This document shows, in pieces, positions 25,437-34,072 of a DNA stretch of 64,000 nt (its first letter is position 1; each line of letters begins with the position of its first letter). This stretch comes from Deminuibacter soli. Its GTDB lineage: Bacteria; Bacteroidota; Bacteroidia; Chitinophagales; Chitinophagaceae. The translations under genes and the position numbers were made by a program. The DNA is taken from positions 172,816 to 236,815 of the forward strand of contig NZ_QTJU01000008.1 in the NCBI RefSeq assembly GCF_003412455.1. The letters are read 5' to 3'. Under the pieces are notes generated by a model. The model searched no databases. It worked only from the letters and a program-made list of their open reading frames with translations, and had not been told where the DNA came from.

Positions 25437-25462
25437 CGAGAATCGAGAATCGACAGTCGAGA
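25437..25462 (+). repeat. left arm of a 26-bp perfect inverted repeat
   Basis: This 26-base sequence, starting CGAGAATCGAGAATCGACAG, is the exact reverse complement of 25997-26022. The arms bound a 586-base unit holding only the S23-type gene. Related GAATCG-rich strings also occur near 26021-26050, 46275-46325 and 63025-63040, so the arms may belong to a family of dispersed intergenic repeats. Confidence 0.85.
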
Positions 25463-25496
25463 CCGGAAATCGGACAATCGTTGTCTCGTTAATATT

Positions 25497-25856
25497 TTAC
25501 AGGTTATTATAAATCATTTTGGTAAGCATCTGGTAACACCTGAGTAGCAGTGCTCCGGTTTCCTGCAATTGTTCAGTTGTTGTAAACTGCAAAGCTACCG
25601 CTATTTCTATTGCCGCATCAATTTCAATAATCGACCCGCGTGCTATTTCATAAAAACGTTTGCGTTCCTGTAAAGATTTACGCGAACTGCCTTCAGCAAT
25701 ATTTAACTGTACAGATAAAGCCGCCCTTCGCAGCTGTTGCGACATCGCAAATTTCTCTTCCGGAGGGAAAGCGGCAGCCAGTTTGTAACAAGCCACCACC
25801 AGCAACCGCCCCATTTTATAAACATCAAGCTGCTTATGCGGTAAGGATAAAATCAT
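25497..25856 (-). CDS. four-helix-bundle (S23/IVP-type) protein
   Basis: The start at 25856 (MILSLPHKQLDVYKMGR) gives 119 residues, normal for the family. The chain is helical with the conserved AMSQQLRRAALSVQLNIAEGSSRKS segment (about 48-72) and a following EIARGSIIEIDAAI helix. Proteins of this kind are known as 23S rRNA intervening-sequence proteins and also include the Avd protein of diversity-generating retroelements. No reverse transcriptase is in the window. Function is unknown; the fold is pentamer-forming in known cases. The gene lies alone between perfect inverted repeats. Confidence 0.88.
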   Translation of the reverse strand: MILSLPHKQLDVYKMGRLLVVACYKLAAAFPPEEKFAMSQQLRRAALSVQLNIAEGSSRKSLQERKRFYEIARGSIIEIDAAIEIAVALQFTTTEQLQETGALLLRCYQMLTKMIYNNL

Positions 25857-25996
25857 GTTTTTATTCCAACATAAAAATTTACCGGCGAACACACCTATTC
25901 ATTTTATACAGACCTGGCCAGTTCACAGCAATGCGCATGTGCCGGTTCACATCAGGCCCCCAATATCCGCTGCGATCAACGGACTCGCTCAGATCA

Positions 25997-26022
25997 TCTC
26001 GACTGTCGATTCTCGATTCTCG
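25997..26022 (-). repeat. right arm of a 26-bp perfect inverted repeat
   Basis: This arm (starting TCTCGACTGTCGATTCTCGA on the plus strand) mirrors 25437-25462 without mismatch. It ends about 25 bases before the stop of the copper ATPase gene. Confidence 0.85.
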
Positions 26023-26047
26023 ATCACGACTGACGTCTCACGATCTC

Positions 26048-28174
26048 TCACGCCACCCTTTTCCACCTCAACCGCACTGAGTTAATCGCCAGCACCACAT
26101 CGCTCAGGCCCATTACCAGGGCGCCGAAAGATGGGCTCAGTAAACCAAAAGCTGCAACAGGTATGGCGATGATGTTGTATACGAACGCCCAGGCCAGGTT
26201 TTGTTTGATGGTGATGAATGTATGCTTGCCCAAACCCAGTGATAGCGGCAGGTACCGCAAACCATGATTCATCAATACCACCTGCGCGCTTTGCATGGCT
26301 ACCTGCGATGCATCGCTCATGGAAATACCAATGGTAGCTTTTGCAAGGGCAGGTGCATCATTAATGCCATCACCGATCATGGCAGTAGGCGCCTGTTGAT
26401 TGTACAGCGCAACCCGTTCCATTTTTTGTTCCGGTGTTTGCTCTGCCAGCACTTCATCTATATCCAGCGCAGCAGCTACTTCGCGGCATTTGTGCATGCT
26501 GTCACCGCTGAGCAGTATGGTTTTGATGTTGCGTTGCTTAAACCAGCTTAGCACTGTTTTGGCCTCCGGGCGAATGGTGTCGGCTACGTCAATCCAGCCC
26601 AGCAGCTGGTTGTTTTTCAGCAGGTATACGCTGTGCAAGGCATCGTCTGTTAAAGCAACAGCCGCTTTGTACGAACCGGCGATATAAGTGTTGCCTTCTT
26701 TATCGGTCATCTGCATGCCCATGCCTTTTATTTCAAGTGTTTTGGCCCAACGCAGTTCAGGCCTGGTTTTCCACTCGGCGGCTATGCATTTGGCAATGGG
26801 GTGATTGGAATATTTTTCGATGGAAAAAGCAATCTGTTTAAAGGTAGCTTCATCAATACCTGCGCCGGGTACCAACGCAAAAGAAGTGATGTGAAAAGCA
26901 CCGGTAGTGAGCGTGCCGGTTTTATCAAATACAATCTGGCGAATATCTTTAAACAACTCCAGGCTTTTCGCATTCTTGAACAGGATACCATTGCGCGCTG
27001 CACGGCCTAATCCTACAGCTACTGCTGCAGGCGTTGCAAGTCCCATGGCACATGGGCATGCAATCACCAGCACTGCAATGCTGCGCAGTAAGCTTGCCGT
27101 AAAGCCTACCGGTGTAAAAAAGTAGTTGATGGCCAAAGTGAGTACTGCTATGCTTAAAACCAGCGGTACAAAAATGGCGCTGATTTTATCTGCCAGCTGC
27201 TGAACAGGTGGCTTCTCAGCCTGCGCTTCTTTCACCAGCTGCACAATATGGCTCATCACGGTATCTTCCCCTACAGCAGTAACATATGCTTTGATGCTGC
27301 CTTGTTCAACCATACTGCCACCGATAATGAGATCATTCATTTTTTTATCAACCGGTATGCTTTCACCGGTTATAATGGATTCGTTGATGCTGGCTTCGCC
27401 GGATAATATTTTACAATCAGCCGGTACATACTCGCCTGTTTTAATCAGCACCAGGTCGCCCACTTTCAGGTGAATGCTTTCTACGGGAAACACATGCTCC
27501 TGGAACTGGTCATCAAACGCAATCATGTTGGCCATGATTTTCTGTGAAACCGTGAGCTGTTGCAAAGCAGCCTGTGTGGTGGCTACCGTACGGTCTTCAA
27601 GCCAGTTACCAAGAAATACGAGTGTGATAATGGTTGCCGTGGTTTCATAAAACAGGTATTGTTCCGGGTTGGGGCCAAGACTGCCTACCAAACTGTATAC
27701 AAAAGCCGCGCTGGCACCAATGGTTACCAGCACATTCATGTTGGGTATACCGCGGCGTACGCTGTTAAACGCGCTGCGGCCAAAGAAATCCATCCCCACG
27801 ATGTATACCGGCAGGGTTAATGCCAGTTGTACCCAGGGATTCATGAGTATGTGTATATGTACACCGGGCAACATATGCAGCAGCAATGGCAGGGTAAACA
27901 CCAGGCAAAAGGCAAAGCGCTGCAGGTGATTGCGGAACAGTTTTTTACGCGGCGGGGCCTGGTTGGCTTCGCCGGTATCTACATGATAGCCGAGCTTTTC
28001 AATGCCCTTCTGTATAGCAGGTTTGGTGGTGCCGTTACCGAGCTCAAAACTCACGTCTCCACCCATGAAGTTTACTTTTACATTGGATAAGCCTTCCTGT
28101 TCCAGGTATTTGTGAACGGTTAACGCGCAGTTGGTACAGCTCATGCCGTTGACCTTCCATTTAACTTTTTCCAT
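26048..28174 (-). CDS. copA: copper-exporting P1B-type ATPase
   Basis: The 708-residue protein has one N-terminal heavy-metal domain (GMSCTNCALTVHKYL, CxxC at residues 13-16) and eight expected membrane segments. It has the TGE phosphatase loop (ITGES), the CPC metal site (VIACPCAMGLATPAA), DKTGTLT phosphorylation site, HP locus (KYSNHPIAK), GDGINDAPA and the late N/Y-containing helix NLAWAFVYN. This pattern is that of Cu(I) exporters. It pumps copper from cytoplasm to periplasm. No copper-responsive regulator is adjacent. It diverges from tsaE. Confidence 0.92.
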   Translation of the reverse strand: MEKVKWKVNGMSCTNCALTVHKYLEQEGLSNVKVNFMGGDVSFELGNGTTKPAIQKGIEKLGYHVDTGEANQAPPRKKLFRNHLQRFAFCLVFTLPLLLHMLPGVHIHILMNPWVQLALTLPVYIVGMDFFGRSAFNSVRRGIPNMNVLVTIGASAAFVYSLVGSLGPNPEQYLFYETTATIITLVFLGNWLEDRTVATTQAALQQLTVSQKIMANMIAFDDQFQEHVFPVESIHLKVGDLVLIKTGEYVPADCKILSGEASINESIITGESIPVDKKMNDLIIGGSMVEQGSIKAYVTAVGEDTVMSHIVQLVKEAQAEKPPVQQLADKISAIFVPLVLSIAVLTLAINYFFTPVGFTASLLRSIAVLVIACPCAMGLATPAAVAVGLGRAARNGILFKNAKSLELFKDIRQIVFDKTGTLTTGAFHITSFALVPGAGIDEATFKQIAFSIEKYSNHPIAKCIAAEWKTRPELRWAKTLEIKGMGMQMTDKEGNTYIAGSYKAAVALTDDALHSVYLLKNNQLLGWIDVADTIRPEAKTVLSWFKQRNIKTILLSGDSMHKCREVAAALDIDEVLAEQTPEQKMERVALYNQQAPTAMIGDGINDAPALAKATIGISMSDASQVAMQSAQVVLMNHGLRYLPLSLGLGKHTFITIKQNLAWAFVYNIIAIPVAAFGLLSPSFGALVMGLSDVVLAINSVRLRWKRVA

Positions 28175-28268
28175 AAGGCAAATTTACCAAACCGCGGCGA
28201 GCTGCATTTTGCGACAACCGGAATATCTTTTTTACCTTGTTGCAAAACCCGGTGTTGGGCTTTTTATT

Positions 28269-28276
28269 TAGGTTTG
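28269..28276 (+). promoter_or_regulatory. Bacteroidota -7 element just before tsaE
   Basis: TAGGTTTG matches TAnnTTTG exactly and ends four bases before the tsaE ATG. Transcription would begin at or next to the start codon, implying a leaderless or nearly leaderless mRNA. A TTG at the best -33 distance is missing, so the promoter may be weak. Confidence 0.5.
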
Positions 28277-28280
28277 CAGC

Positions 28281-28691
28281 ATGGATATCACTTTTCAGCT
28301 TCCTGAACTGCCTGCTGTTGCCGCACAGGCCTGGGAACAGTTCGGGCACCGCAAAATATGGCTGCTGGATGCCGGAATGGGCGCCGGCAAAACCACGTTT
28401 GTACATGCTTTGTGCGAGGGGCTTGGTGTTACAGATGCCATCAGCAGTCCCACCTTTGCCATTGTAAATGAATACCGCAGCAAACTTGCGGGCACTATTT
28501 ACCATATGGACTGGTACCGCCTGAAAGATGAAGACGAAGCCATACAGGCCGGTATTGAAGATTACCTGTACAGCAACAGTCTTTGCCTGATAGAATGGCC
28601 CAATAAAGCACCCGGTATTTTACCCGATGAAACCGTGCATGTACAATTGCAGGTAGTTGATGCACAAACCCGGCGCCTGATAATATCTTAA
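28281..28691 (+). CDS. tsaE: tRNA threonylcarbamoyladenosine biosynthesis ATPase TsaE
   Basis: This 136-residue P-loop protein has Walker A DAGMGAGKTTF (30-40) and SSPTFAIVNEY, HMDWYRLKDEDE and CLIEWPNKA, the usual TsaE/YjeE landmarks. It supports the TsaD-TsaB complex in making t6A37 on ANN-decoding tRNAs. It is essential in many bacteria. It lies 72 bases upstream of alanine dehydrogenase, an arrangement common in Bacteroidota. Confidence 0.93.
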   Translation: MDITFQLPELPAVAAQAWEQFGHRKIWLLDAGMGAGKTTFVHALCEGLGVTDAISSPTFAIVNEYRSKLAGTIYHMDWYRLKDEDEAIQAGIEDYLYSNSLCLIEWPNKAPGILPDETVHVQLQVVDAQTRRLIIS

Positions 28692-28763
28692 CTGAATCTC
28701 CGCAAAAAGCAGTAGTTTTAACCACCGCGATCCATACAAAAAAAGAAAATAGCACGAACATCT

Positions 28764-29978
28764 ATGCCAGCAGGAAAGCCTATTGTGAGCACTTCTTTCA
28801 GTTACGAAACCCTGGAAGAAAAACTGGATATTAAACCGCAAGGCGCAAAACTTACCATCGGTTTACCAAAAGAAACGGCTTTCCAGGAAAACAGGGTGGC
28901 ATTGATTCCCGAAGCAGTGGCGGTGCTTGTAAACAACGGTCATGAAGTAATTTTTGAACACAAGGCCGGCGAAGGCAGCAAGTATACTGACAAAGACTAC
29001 AGCGAGGCAGGTGCACGCATAGCCTACAACAAAGCCGATGTATACAAGGCGCCCATCCTTATTAAAAGCGCCCCTATTCTCGAAAACGATCTCCAGCATT
29101 TACAGCTTAATCAAACGGTTATTTCTCCTATTCATCTGTCGTTACTGAAAAAAGACCTGATGGAAAAACTGATGGAGAAACGCATTACTGCATTGGGTTT
29201 CGAGAACCTGAAAGATGATAGCGGCACCTATCCTATCGTGCGCAGCATGAGCGAAATTGCCGGCAGCGCCGTTATGCTCATCGCAGGTCAGTACCTCGGC
29301 AGCCAGGATGATGGCAAAGGCGTACTGCTCGGCGGTATCAGCGGCATTCCGCCTACCAAGGTAATTATCATCGGCGCAGGCGTGGTGGGCGAATTTGCCA
29401 CCCGTACAGCTCTTGCACTGGGTGCATCGGTAAAGGTGTTCGACAACAATGTATACCGCTTAAAACGCCTGCAGAACAACCTTGGCGTACGGGTATGGAC
29501 CAGCGTTATTGAACCGCGCATCCTGGCCAAGCAACTTAAAACCTGTGAAGTGGCAGTTGGTGCGTTAAGCAATGAAAACGGCCGCAGCCCCATTGTTGTT
29601 ACCGAAGAGATGGTGATGAACATGCGCCCCGGCAGTGTGATTATTGATGTGAGCATTGACCGCGGCGGTTGTTTTGAAACCAGTGAAATGACCACGCACG
29701 AGAAACCAACTTTTATGAAACACAATGTAATTCACTATTGTGTTCCCAATATCCCCAGCGGCTTTGCGCGCACCGCCAGTCATGCCATCAGCAACGTGCT
29801 GATGCCGCTGCTGCTCGATGCCAGCGAAGAAGGCGGTTTTGATGAAATGGTATGGCACAACTTTAACCTGCGCCATGGCATATACCTGTACAAAGGTGCA
29901 CTCACCAATTTTTACATCAGCCAGCGCTTTGATTTAAAATATACAGACTTGAACCTGCTGATTGCCAGCAGAAGGTAA
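28764..29978 (+). CDS. ald: alanine dehydrogenase
   Basis: The 404-residue protein has the N-terminal IGLPKETAFQENRVALIPEAV (conserved Arg and Lys near the substrate), an NAD-binding GAGVVGEFATRTALALG motif (about 205-221) and the C-terminal signature region DVSIDRGGCFETS with HYCVPNIPSGFARTASHAISN. It interconverts alanine and pyruvate plus ammonia with NAD. It has about 25 extra residues at the N-terminus compared with the shorter enzymes of Firmicutes. Confidence 0.9.
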   Translation: MPAGKPIVSTSFSYETLEEKLDIKPQGAKLTIGLPKETAFQENRVALIPEAVAVLVNNGHEVIFEHKAGEGSKYTDKDYSEAGARIAYNKADVYKAPILIKSAPILENDLQHLQLNQTVISPIHLSLLKKDLMEKLMEKRITALGFENLKDDSGTYPIVRSMSEIAGSAVMLIAGQYLGSQDDGKGVLLGGISGIPPTKVIIIGAGVVGEFATRTALALGASVKVFDNNVYRLKRLQNNLGVRVWTSVIEPRILAKQLKTCEVAVGALSNENGRSPIVVTEEMVMNMRPGSVIIDVSIDRGGCFETSEMTTHEKPTFMKHNVIHYCVPNIPSGFARTASHAISNVLMPLLLDASEEGGFDEMVWHNFNLRHGIYLYKGALTNFYISQRFDLKYTDLNLLIASRR

Positions 29979-30011
29979 TTCTCCCCTATGGCTTTTCTGC
30001 TGATAAAAACG

Positions 30012-30019
30012 TAAATTTG
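30012..30019 (+). promoter_or_regulatory. Bacteroidota -7 element of the TA remnant
   Basis: TAAATTTG fits TAnnTTTG and lies 15 bases before the ATG at 30035. No good TTG was seen at the -33 distance. Confidence 0.45.
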
Positions 30020-30034
30020 GAGAAACCGGGTAAT

Positions 30035-30268
30035 ATGTTAAGGCAAATTGTGCAAACAACAGATAAATTTTACACGCTGCGGTTACCGGACGACTTGGTA
30101 GGTAAAACCGTAGAGGTGCTTGCATTTGAAGTTGATCAGGCCCCTGTTGCTGCAATATCTTTATCAAAGGACGAGCGTATAAAGGCAATACAAAACGGAA
30201 TGAGTAATTATCGCCTAAGCCTCAAGGATTTTACATTCAACAGAGACGAAGCGAACGATTATGAGTAA
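30035..30268 (+). CDS. VapB-like antitoxin of a decayed toxin-antitoxin pair
   Basis: The true start is the ATG at 30035 (MLRQIVQTTDKFYTLRLPDDLVG), giving 77 residues; the open frame upstream starts only at a TTG. The N-terminal YTLRLPDDLVGKTVEVLAFEVD has a swapped-hairpin (AbrB/VapB-like) appearance, and the acidic, aromatic C-terminus (SLKDFTFNRDEANDYE) looks like a toxin-binding tail. Its last 8 bases overlap the ATG of the broken PIN gene. The antitoxin frame itself is intact. Confidence 0.65.
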   Translation: MLRQIVQTTDKFYTLRLPDDLVGKTVEVLAFEVDQAPVAAISLSKDERIKAIQNGMSNYRLSLKDFTFNRDEANDYE

Positions 30269-30664
30269 CAGAGCTGCGCTGGACACGAATGTACTAATAT
30301 ACCTTCACGACACAGATGCTTTAAATAATACAGTATAGTATCTGAATTAATCGCCGGCGAACCGGTCATTCCTCCCCAGGTAATCAGTGAATATTTAAAC
30401 GTCTGCAAGAAGAAATTTCATTTCTCAAAAACGATGGCTTTATAGGCTTTATCTCATTGGTTGCAGTTTTGTATCATAGGCAAAATTGATCATGGCACCT
30501 ATAATCATGCACTTGCCTTGGTTACAAAGCATGATCTACAGCTTTTTGATGCTGTTATTGTAGCAACTGCATTAGAAAACAATTGCGACATATTATATTC
30601 AGAAGATATGCAACATGGCCAGCTGTTTGAAAATCAACTCCGCATCGTTAATCCTTTCCAATAA
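30261..30664 (+). pseudogene. PIN-domain toxin pseudogene (VapC-like)
   Basis: From ATG 30261 the frame reads SNRAALDTNVLIYLHDTD, the first PIN motif with its Asp, and then hits TAG at 30336. One frame over, from about 30338, similarity resumes (SELIAGEPVIPPQVISEYLNV), meets a second TAG at 30443-30445 and continues in the same frame with LSHWLQFC, HALALVTKHDLQLFDAVIVATALENNCDILYSEDM, which carries the later PIN acidic residues. So one frameshift plus one nonsense change disable it. The intact gene would encode about 135 residues of RNase toxin. Confidence 0.82.
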
Positions 30665-30713
30665 CAATACTCCCTGAGCCATTGAACTATCAAGCTATCA
30701 GGCAATTGCTCCG

Positions 30714-32558
30714 CTAGTAATCCAGCTCCATCTTCAGCCTGTCTTTCAACTCCTTGATCCAGGGATACTGGTCTGCGATTTTCTCAAAACGCTGGCGGCT
30801 GTTCATGGAAATGTGGGCAGGCACGTCTTCCTTGATGCCTTCTTCAATCACAATCTGCAGGGTAATACCGCGGTTATTGAATGCCTGCTGGATATTATCT
30901 GTCACCATCATTTTCTCCGCCTCAATAAAACGCTGCTGTACCAGGGCGTTTACGTGCACCGAGAAACGAACGTCTGACTGTATTTCCAGCCTGGCTATAC
31001 GGAAAGTATTGGACGCCGAGTGTTTTTGCTGGCTCTCCATTTTATCCGCATAATCCAGCCATATCTGCTGCAGCTTATCCATACGCAGCGGTTCGGCTTC
31101 TTTTACCTCTTCAATGCGGTACTGGTCACCATATTTTTCGCGCAACGCTTCCAGTAAGCTTTTCTTCGATTTTACAGCTGCTGCCGCAGGAGAAGTTACG
31201 TTGGCAGGTGCCTGTGGCTGCTGACGCACCGGTTGCGGTGCCTGTTGCTGCACGGCGGGCTGTTGCTGCGGCTGCTGCGTTTTGGCCTGTGGCTGTGGCA
31301 ACACGGCTGCGGGTTCTATGTACAATTTCGGCTCAGCAGTTTTACCCGCAGCTGCAACAGCCGCTTTTTGCTGAAACGATGGTATTGCCCTGTATTTGAG
31401 CGCTACCGGATTATCAAGCCGTTTTTTTTTAACTACCGAGCCGTTTTCAACGCTCAGTTCCAGTGCCTGCTGTAAAAAGTTGAGTTTGATAAGCGCCAGC
31501 TCCACATGCAGGCGTTTGTTACGCGCCATCTTGAAGTTGATCTCAGCCTCATTTAAAATGTTGAGCGCGCTTACGAGATAAGCTGCCGGACTGTTTGCTG
31601 CCACAGAAGTATATTTCTGCTGCATGCCGTCCATTACATCGAGCAGTGCTACTGCCCGGGCATCTTTACATACCAGCAGGTTGCGGATAAATTCGGCAAA
31701 ACCGTTCAGCACCAGGTCGCCTTCAAAACCTTTGCGGTTTATTTCATCATACAGCAACATGGCGCCTGCCAGATCCTGCTGCTGCAGGTATTCCAGCAAA
31801 CGGAAATAATAATCGTGATCGAGTATATTGAGGTGTTCGAGCGTGTTGCGGTAGGTAACCGTGCTGTTGGTAAAGCTCACAATTTTATCGAGGATACTCA
31901 GCGCATCCCGCATACAGCCTTCACTTTTCTGCGCAATTACCTGCAGGGCAGATTTTTCGGCCTGTATGTCTTCTTTGCGAACAATGTCTTCAAGATGTTC
32001 TACCGTATCATTCGAGGTGATACGTTTAAAATCGAATATCTGGCATCGGGAAAGAATGGTAGGTAAAATCTTGTGCTTTTCCGTGGTAGCCAGGATAAAG
32101 ATGGCATAGGATGGCGGTTCTTCCAGTGTTTTAAGGAAGGCGTTGAAGGCACTGGCACTAAGCATGTGCACCTCATCCACAATGTATACCTTGTATTTAC
32201 CGGCCTGCGGGGCAAAACGCACCTGCTCAACCAGTGAGCGGATATCATCTACCGAGTTGTTGCTCGCAGCATCCAGCTCGTGGATATTCAGCGAAGTGCC
32301 CTCGTTAAATGTGCGGCAGGAGTTGCACTCGTTACAGGCTTCGCCATCCGGCTGCAGGTTTTCACAGTTGATTGTTTTGGCAAGAATACGGGCACAGGTT
32401 GTTTTACCTACACCCCTGGGACCACAAAACAGGAAGGCATGCGCCAGCTGGCTGTTTTTGATGGCATTTTTTAAAGTGGTGGTAATATGAGCCTGCCCCA
32501 CAACCGTATCAAATGTCTGGGGCCTGTACTTGCGCGCAGAAACAATGAACTTATCCAT
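30714..32558 (-). CDS. dnaX: DNA polymerase III subunit gamma/tau
   Basis: The ATG at 32558 (MDKFIVSARKYRP) is the start; the four extra residues upstream would need a TTG. The 614-residue clamp-loader ATPase has Walker A GPRGVGKT (46-53), four zinc Cys at 65, 75, 78 and 81, and the DEVH Walker B (YIVDEVHMLS). Domain III ends near residue 370. A Pro/Gln/Ala-rich linker (about 390-460) and a C-terminal tau part follow. Codons 377-379 are AAA AAA AAA, an A9 run right at the end of domain III, and both other frames stop within eight codons. See the finding on a gamma form. Confidence 0.95.
   Translation of the reverse strand: MDKFIVSARKYRPQTFDTVVGQAHITTTLKNAIKNSQLAHAFLFCGPRGVGKTTCARILAKTINCENLQPDGEACNECNSCRTFNEGTSLNIHELDAASNNSVDDIRSLVEQVRFAPQAGKYKVYIVDEVHMLSASAFNAFLKTLEEPPSYAIFILATTEKHKILPTILSRCQIFDFKRITSNDTVEHLEDIVRKEDIQAEKSALQVIAQKSEGCMRDALSILDKIVSFTNSTVTYRNTLEHLNILDHDYYFRLLEYLQQQDLAGAMLLYDEINRKGFEGDLVLNGFAEFIRNLLVCKDARAVALLDVMDGMQQKYTSVAANSPAAYLVSALNILNEAEINFKMARNKRLHVELALIKLNFLQQALELSVENGSVVKKKRLDNPVALKYRAIPSFQQKAAVAAAGKTAEPKLYIEPAAVLPQPQAKTQQPQQQPAVQQQAPQPVRQQPQAPANVTSPAAAAVKSKKSLLEALREKYGDQYRIEEVKEAEPLRMDKLQQIWLDYADKMESQQKHSASNTFRIARLEIQSDVRFSVHVNALVQQRFIEAEKMMVTDNIQQAFNNRGITLQIVIEEGIKEDVPAHISMNSRQRFEKIADQYPWIKELKDRLKMELDY
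31422..31430 (-). promoter_or_regulatory. A9 slippery run in dnaX
   Basis: Nine T on the plus strand give A9 in the dnaX message. Gaining one A, or a -1 ribosomal shift, gives Thr-Ala-stop (TGA). Losing one A gives Asn-Gly-Leu-Ile-Ile-Arg-stop (TAG). Products would be about 381 or 384 residues, covering the ATPase and oligomerisation domains only. Confidence 0.65.
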
Positions 32559-32732
32559 ATCAGGGTGCAAGATAAGAAGAAGTTACCCGTTTGCCGAAGG
32601 CCAACCCGCCCCAAAGCCGGTGGACTTATCCACAAACCTGCCCCGGCAACGTGCATTGCCTGGGTATGGGGTTGGGCCCCTTTCGCGTGGCTGTATCATC
32701 GGGACACCGACGCATCGGTGTGCTTAAAAGAA

Positions 32733-32756
32733 AATGCCGGTGAGGACACCGGCATT
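32733..32756 (-). terminator. intrinsic terminator of the acetyltransferase-fold gene
   Basis: AATGCCGGTG (32733-32742) and CACCGGCATT (32747-32756) pair perfectly over a 4-base loop. In the minus direction TTCTTTT follows. A second small hairpin (ACACCGA/TCGGTGT, 32704-32721) lies next to it. Confidence 0.8.
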
Positions 32757-32826
32757 CGCAATATGATAACATCACGCATTCTCCAAAGGAGTGCTTCATA
32801 CAGCTCACCTCGACTTTCGATGGCGT

Positions 32827-34002
32827 TTACGCCTTATACTCCATCACCGGGTGGCGCTCAAACGGTATATCCTTGTTCAGCATGTACCGGTAGGTGATCA
32901 GATGGCGGCTTTGCGTGGCGCCGAGGTTTTTATAAATGTTGAGCATTTTCGGGTTCCAGTCGCCGCCCCAGCCCATTTCGTAGCGGTCGTACCAGCCCTT
33001 GTTTTGTATCAGCAGTGCGCCTTCGTAAATCATAAAGGAATCTACGCCCAGGGCCTGGTATTTGGGCACAATGCCAAACGCAACACCGGTAAATACCCGG
33101 CAGGCATTATTGCGTTTCATCAGCAGCAGGCGCAGCTTCTGCAGCAGGCCCAGTTTTCCGTTGAAATGTTTGAAGTATTGGTTCAGGTCTGGAATATTGA
33201 TCCACATGGCAATGGGCTCATCTTTGTAATAAGCAAACCAAATCAGGCGCTCATCCATTATCAGCTTCATTTTGTTGAACAGCTTCACTACCTGCTCTTT
33301 GGTTATTTCCTTGGCTTCGCCATGTTGTGCCCATGCGGCATTGTAAACAGTGGCAAATTCTTCCGCATGTTTGTCCAGGTTTTTGATGCTGATATGCCTG
33401 GCCTCATAACCGGCCTTGGCTTTAAACTTTGCATGCCGCTCAGGGAAACGTGCAGGCAGCGGGTCGTTTACGCCCATGGCGTAGTAGTACTGGTTGTAGT
33501 AGTTCTGAAAGCCAAAACCTTCAAACAACTGCTGGTAGTAGGGCGGATTGAAACCCATACCGTATACGGGTTCTACATCAAACCCATCAACCATGAGCCC
33601 CCACCATTTATCACGGTCGCCGAAGTTAATGGGGCCATCCATTGCCTCCATACCCTTGCTTTTAAGCCACTCTGCGGCTGCATTAAACAGCATGTTGGCA
33701 GCTTCCTGGTTATTGATACAGTCAAAAAAACCGGCGCCGCCTGTGGCGAACTCCGTTCCTTTATTTACATATTTTGAATTGGTGAAAGCGGCAATACGGC
33801 CAATGAGTTTGCCGGTATCATCTTTCAGTATCCAGCGTTTGGTTTCGCCGTATTTGTATAATTTGTTTACCGCGGGGTTAAATACATCGTTCACCTCGCT
33901 ATCAAGCGGGCGGATGTATTTGGGGTTATGGCGGTTCATCAGCACATTCACTTCAATAAATTCCCTGGCTTCAGCAGCATTGTTCACTTCAATCAATTGC
34001 AT
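32827..34002 (-). CDS. conserved GNAT-fold-like protein of Bacteroidota
   Basis: The 391-residue soluble protein has no signal peptide. The N-terminal half includes KLIGRIAAFTN and GFFDCINNQEAANMLFNAAAEWLKSKGM, which look like an acetyl-CoA-binding GNAT strand and helix; the C-terminal half has GIVPKYQALGVDSFMIYEGALL, a second GNAT-like pattern. A tandem GNAT arrangement is therefore likely. Trp and Tyr are frequent (GDRDKWWGLMVDGFDVEPVYG, NYYNQYYYAMG). The protein is common as 'hypothetical' in Bacteroidota. Substrate is unknown. Confidence 0.6.
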   Translation of the reverse strand: MQLIEVNNAAEAREFIEVNVLMNRHNPKYIRPLDSEVNDVFNPAVNKLYKYGETKRWILKDDTGKLIGRIAAFTNSKYVNKGTEFATGGAGFFDCINNQEAANMLFNAAAEWLKSKGMEAMDGPINFGDRDKWWGLMVDGFDVEPVYGMGFNPPYYQQLFEGFGFQNYYNQYYYAMGVNDPLPARFPERHAKFKAKAGYEARHISIKNLDKHAEEFATVYNAAWAQHGEAKEITKEQVVKLFNKMKLIMDERLIWFAYYKDEPIAMWINIPDLNQYFKHFNGKLGLLQKLRLLLMKRNNACRVFTGVAFGIVPKYQALGVDSFMIYEGALLIQNKGWYDRYEMGWGGDWNPKMLNIYKNLGATQSRHLITYRYMLNKDIPFERHPVMEYKA

Positions 34003-34072
34003 GTAGCGTCGTTTTTCAGTAACACGAATGTAAGAAAACTATGCCAGCAAGGCATCGCCCCAACGGTTACTG

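Noticed and set aside
25497..25856. S23-type protein as the Avd part of a diversity-generating retroelement
   Set aside because: No reverse transcriptase, template or variable repeat was found in the window.
32791..33777. 328-residue plus-strand ORF opposite the GNAT-like gene
   Set aside because: The sense frame has coherent composition and a proper start and terminator; the antisense frame does not.
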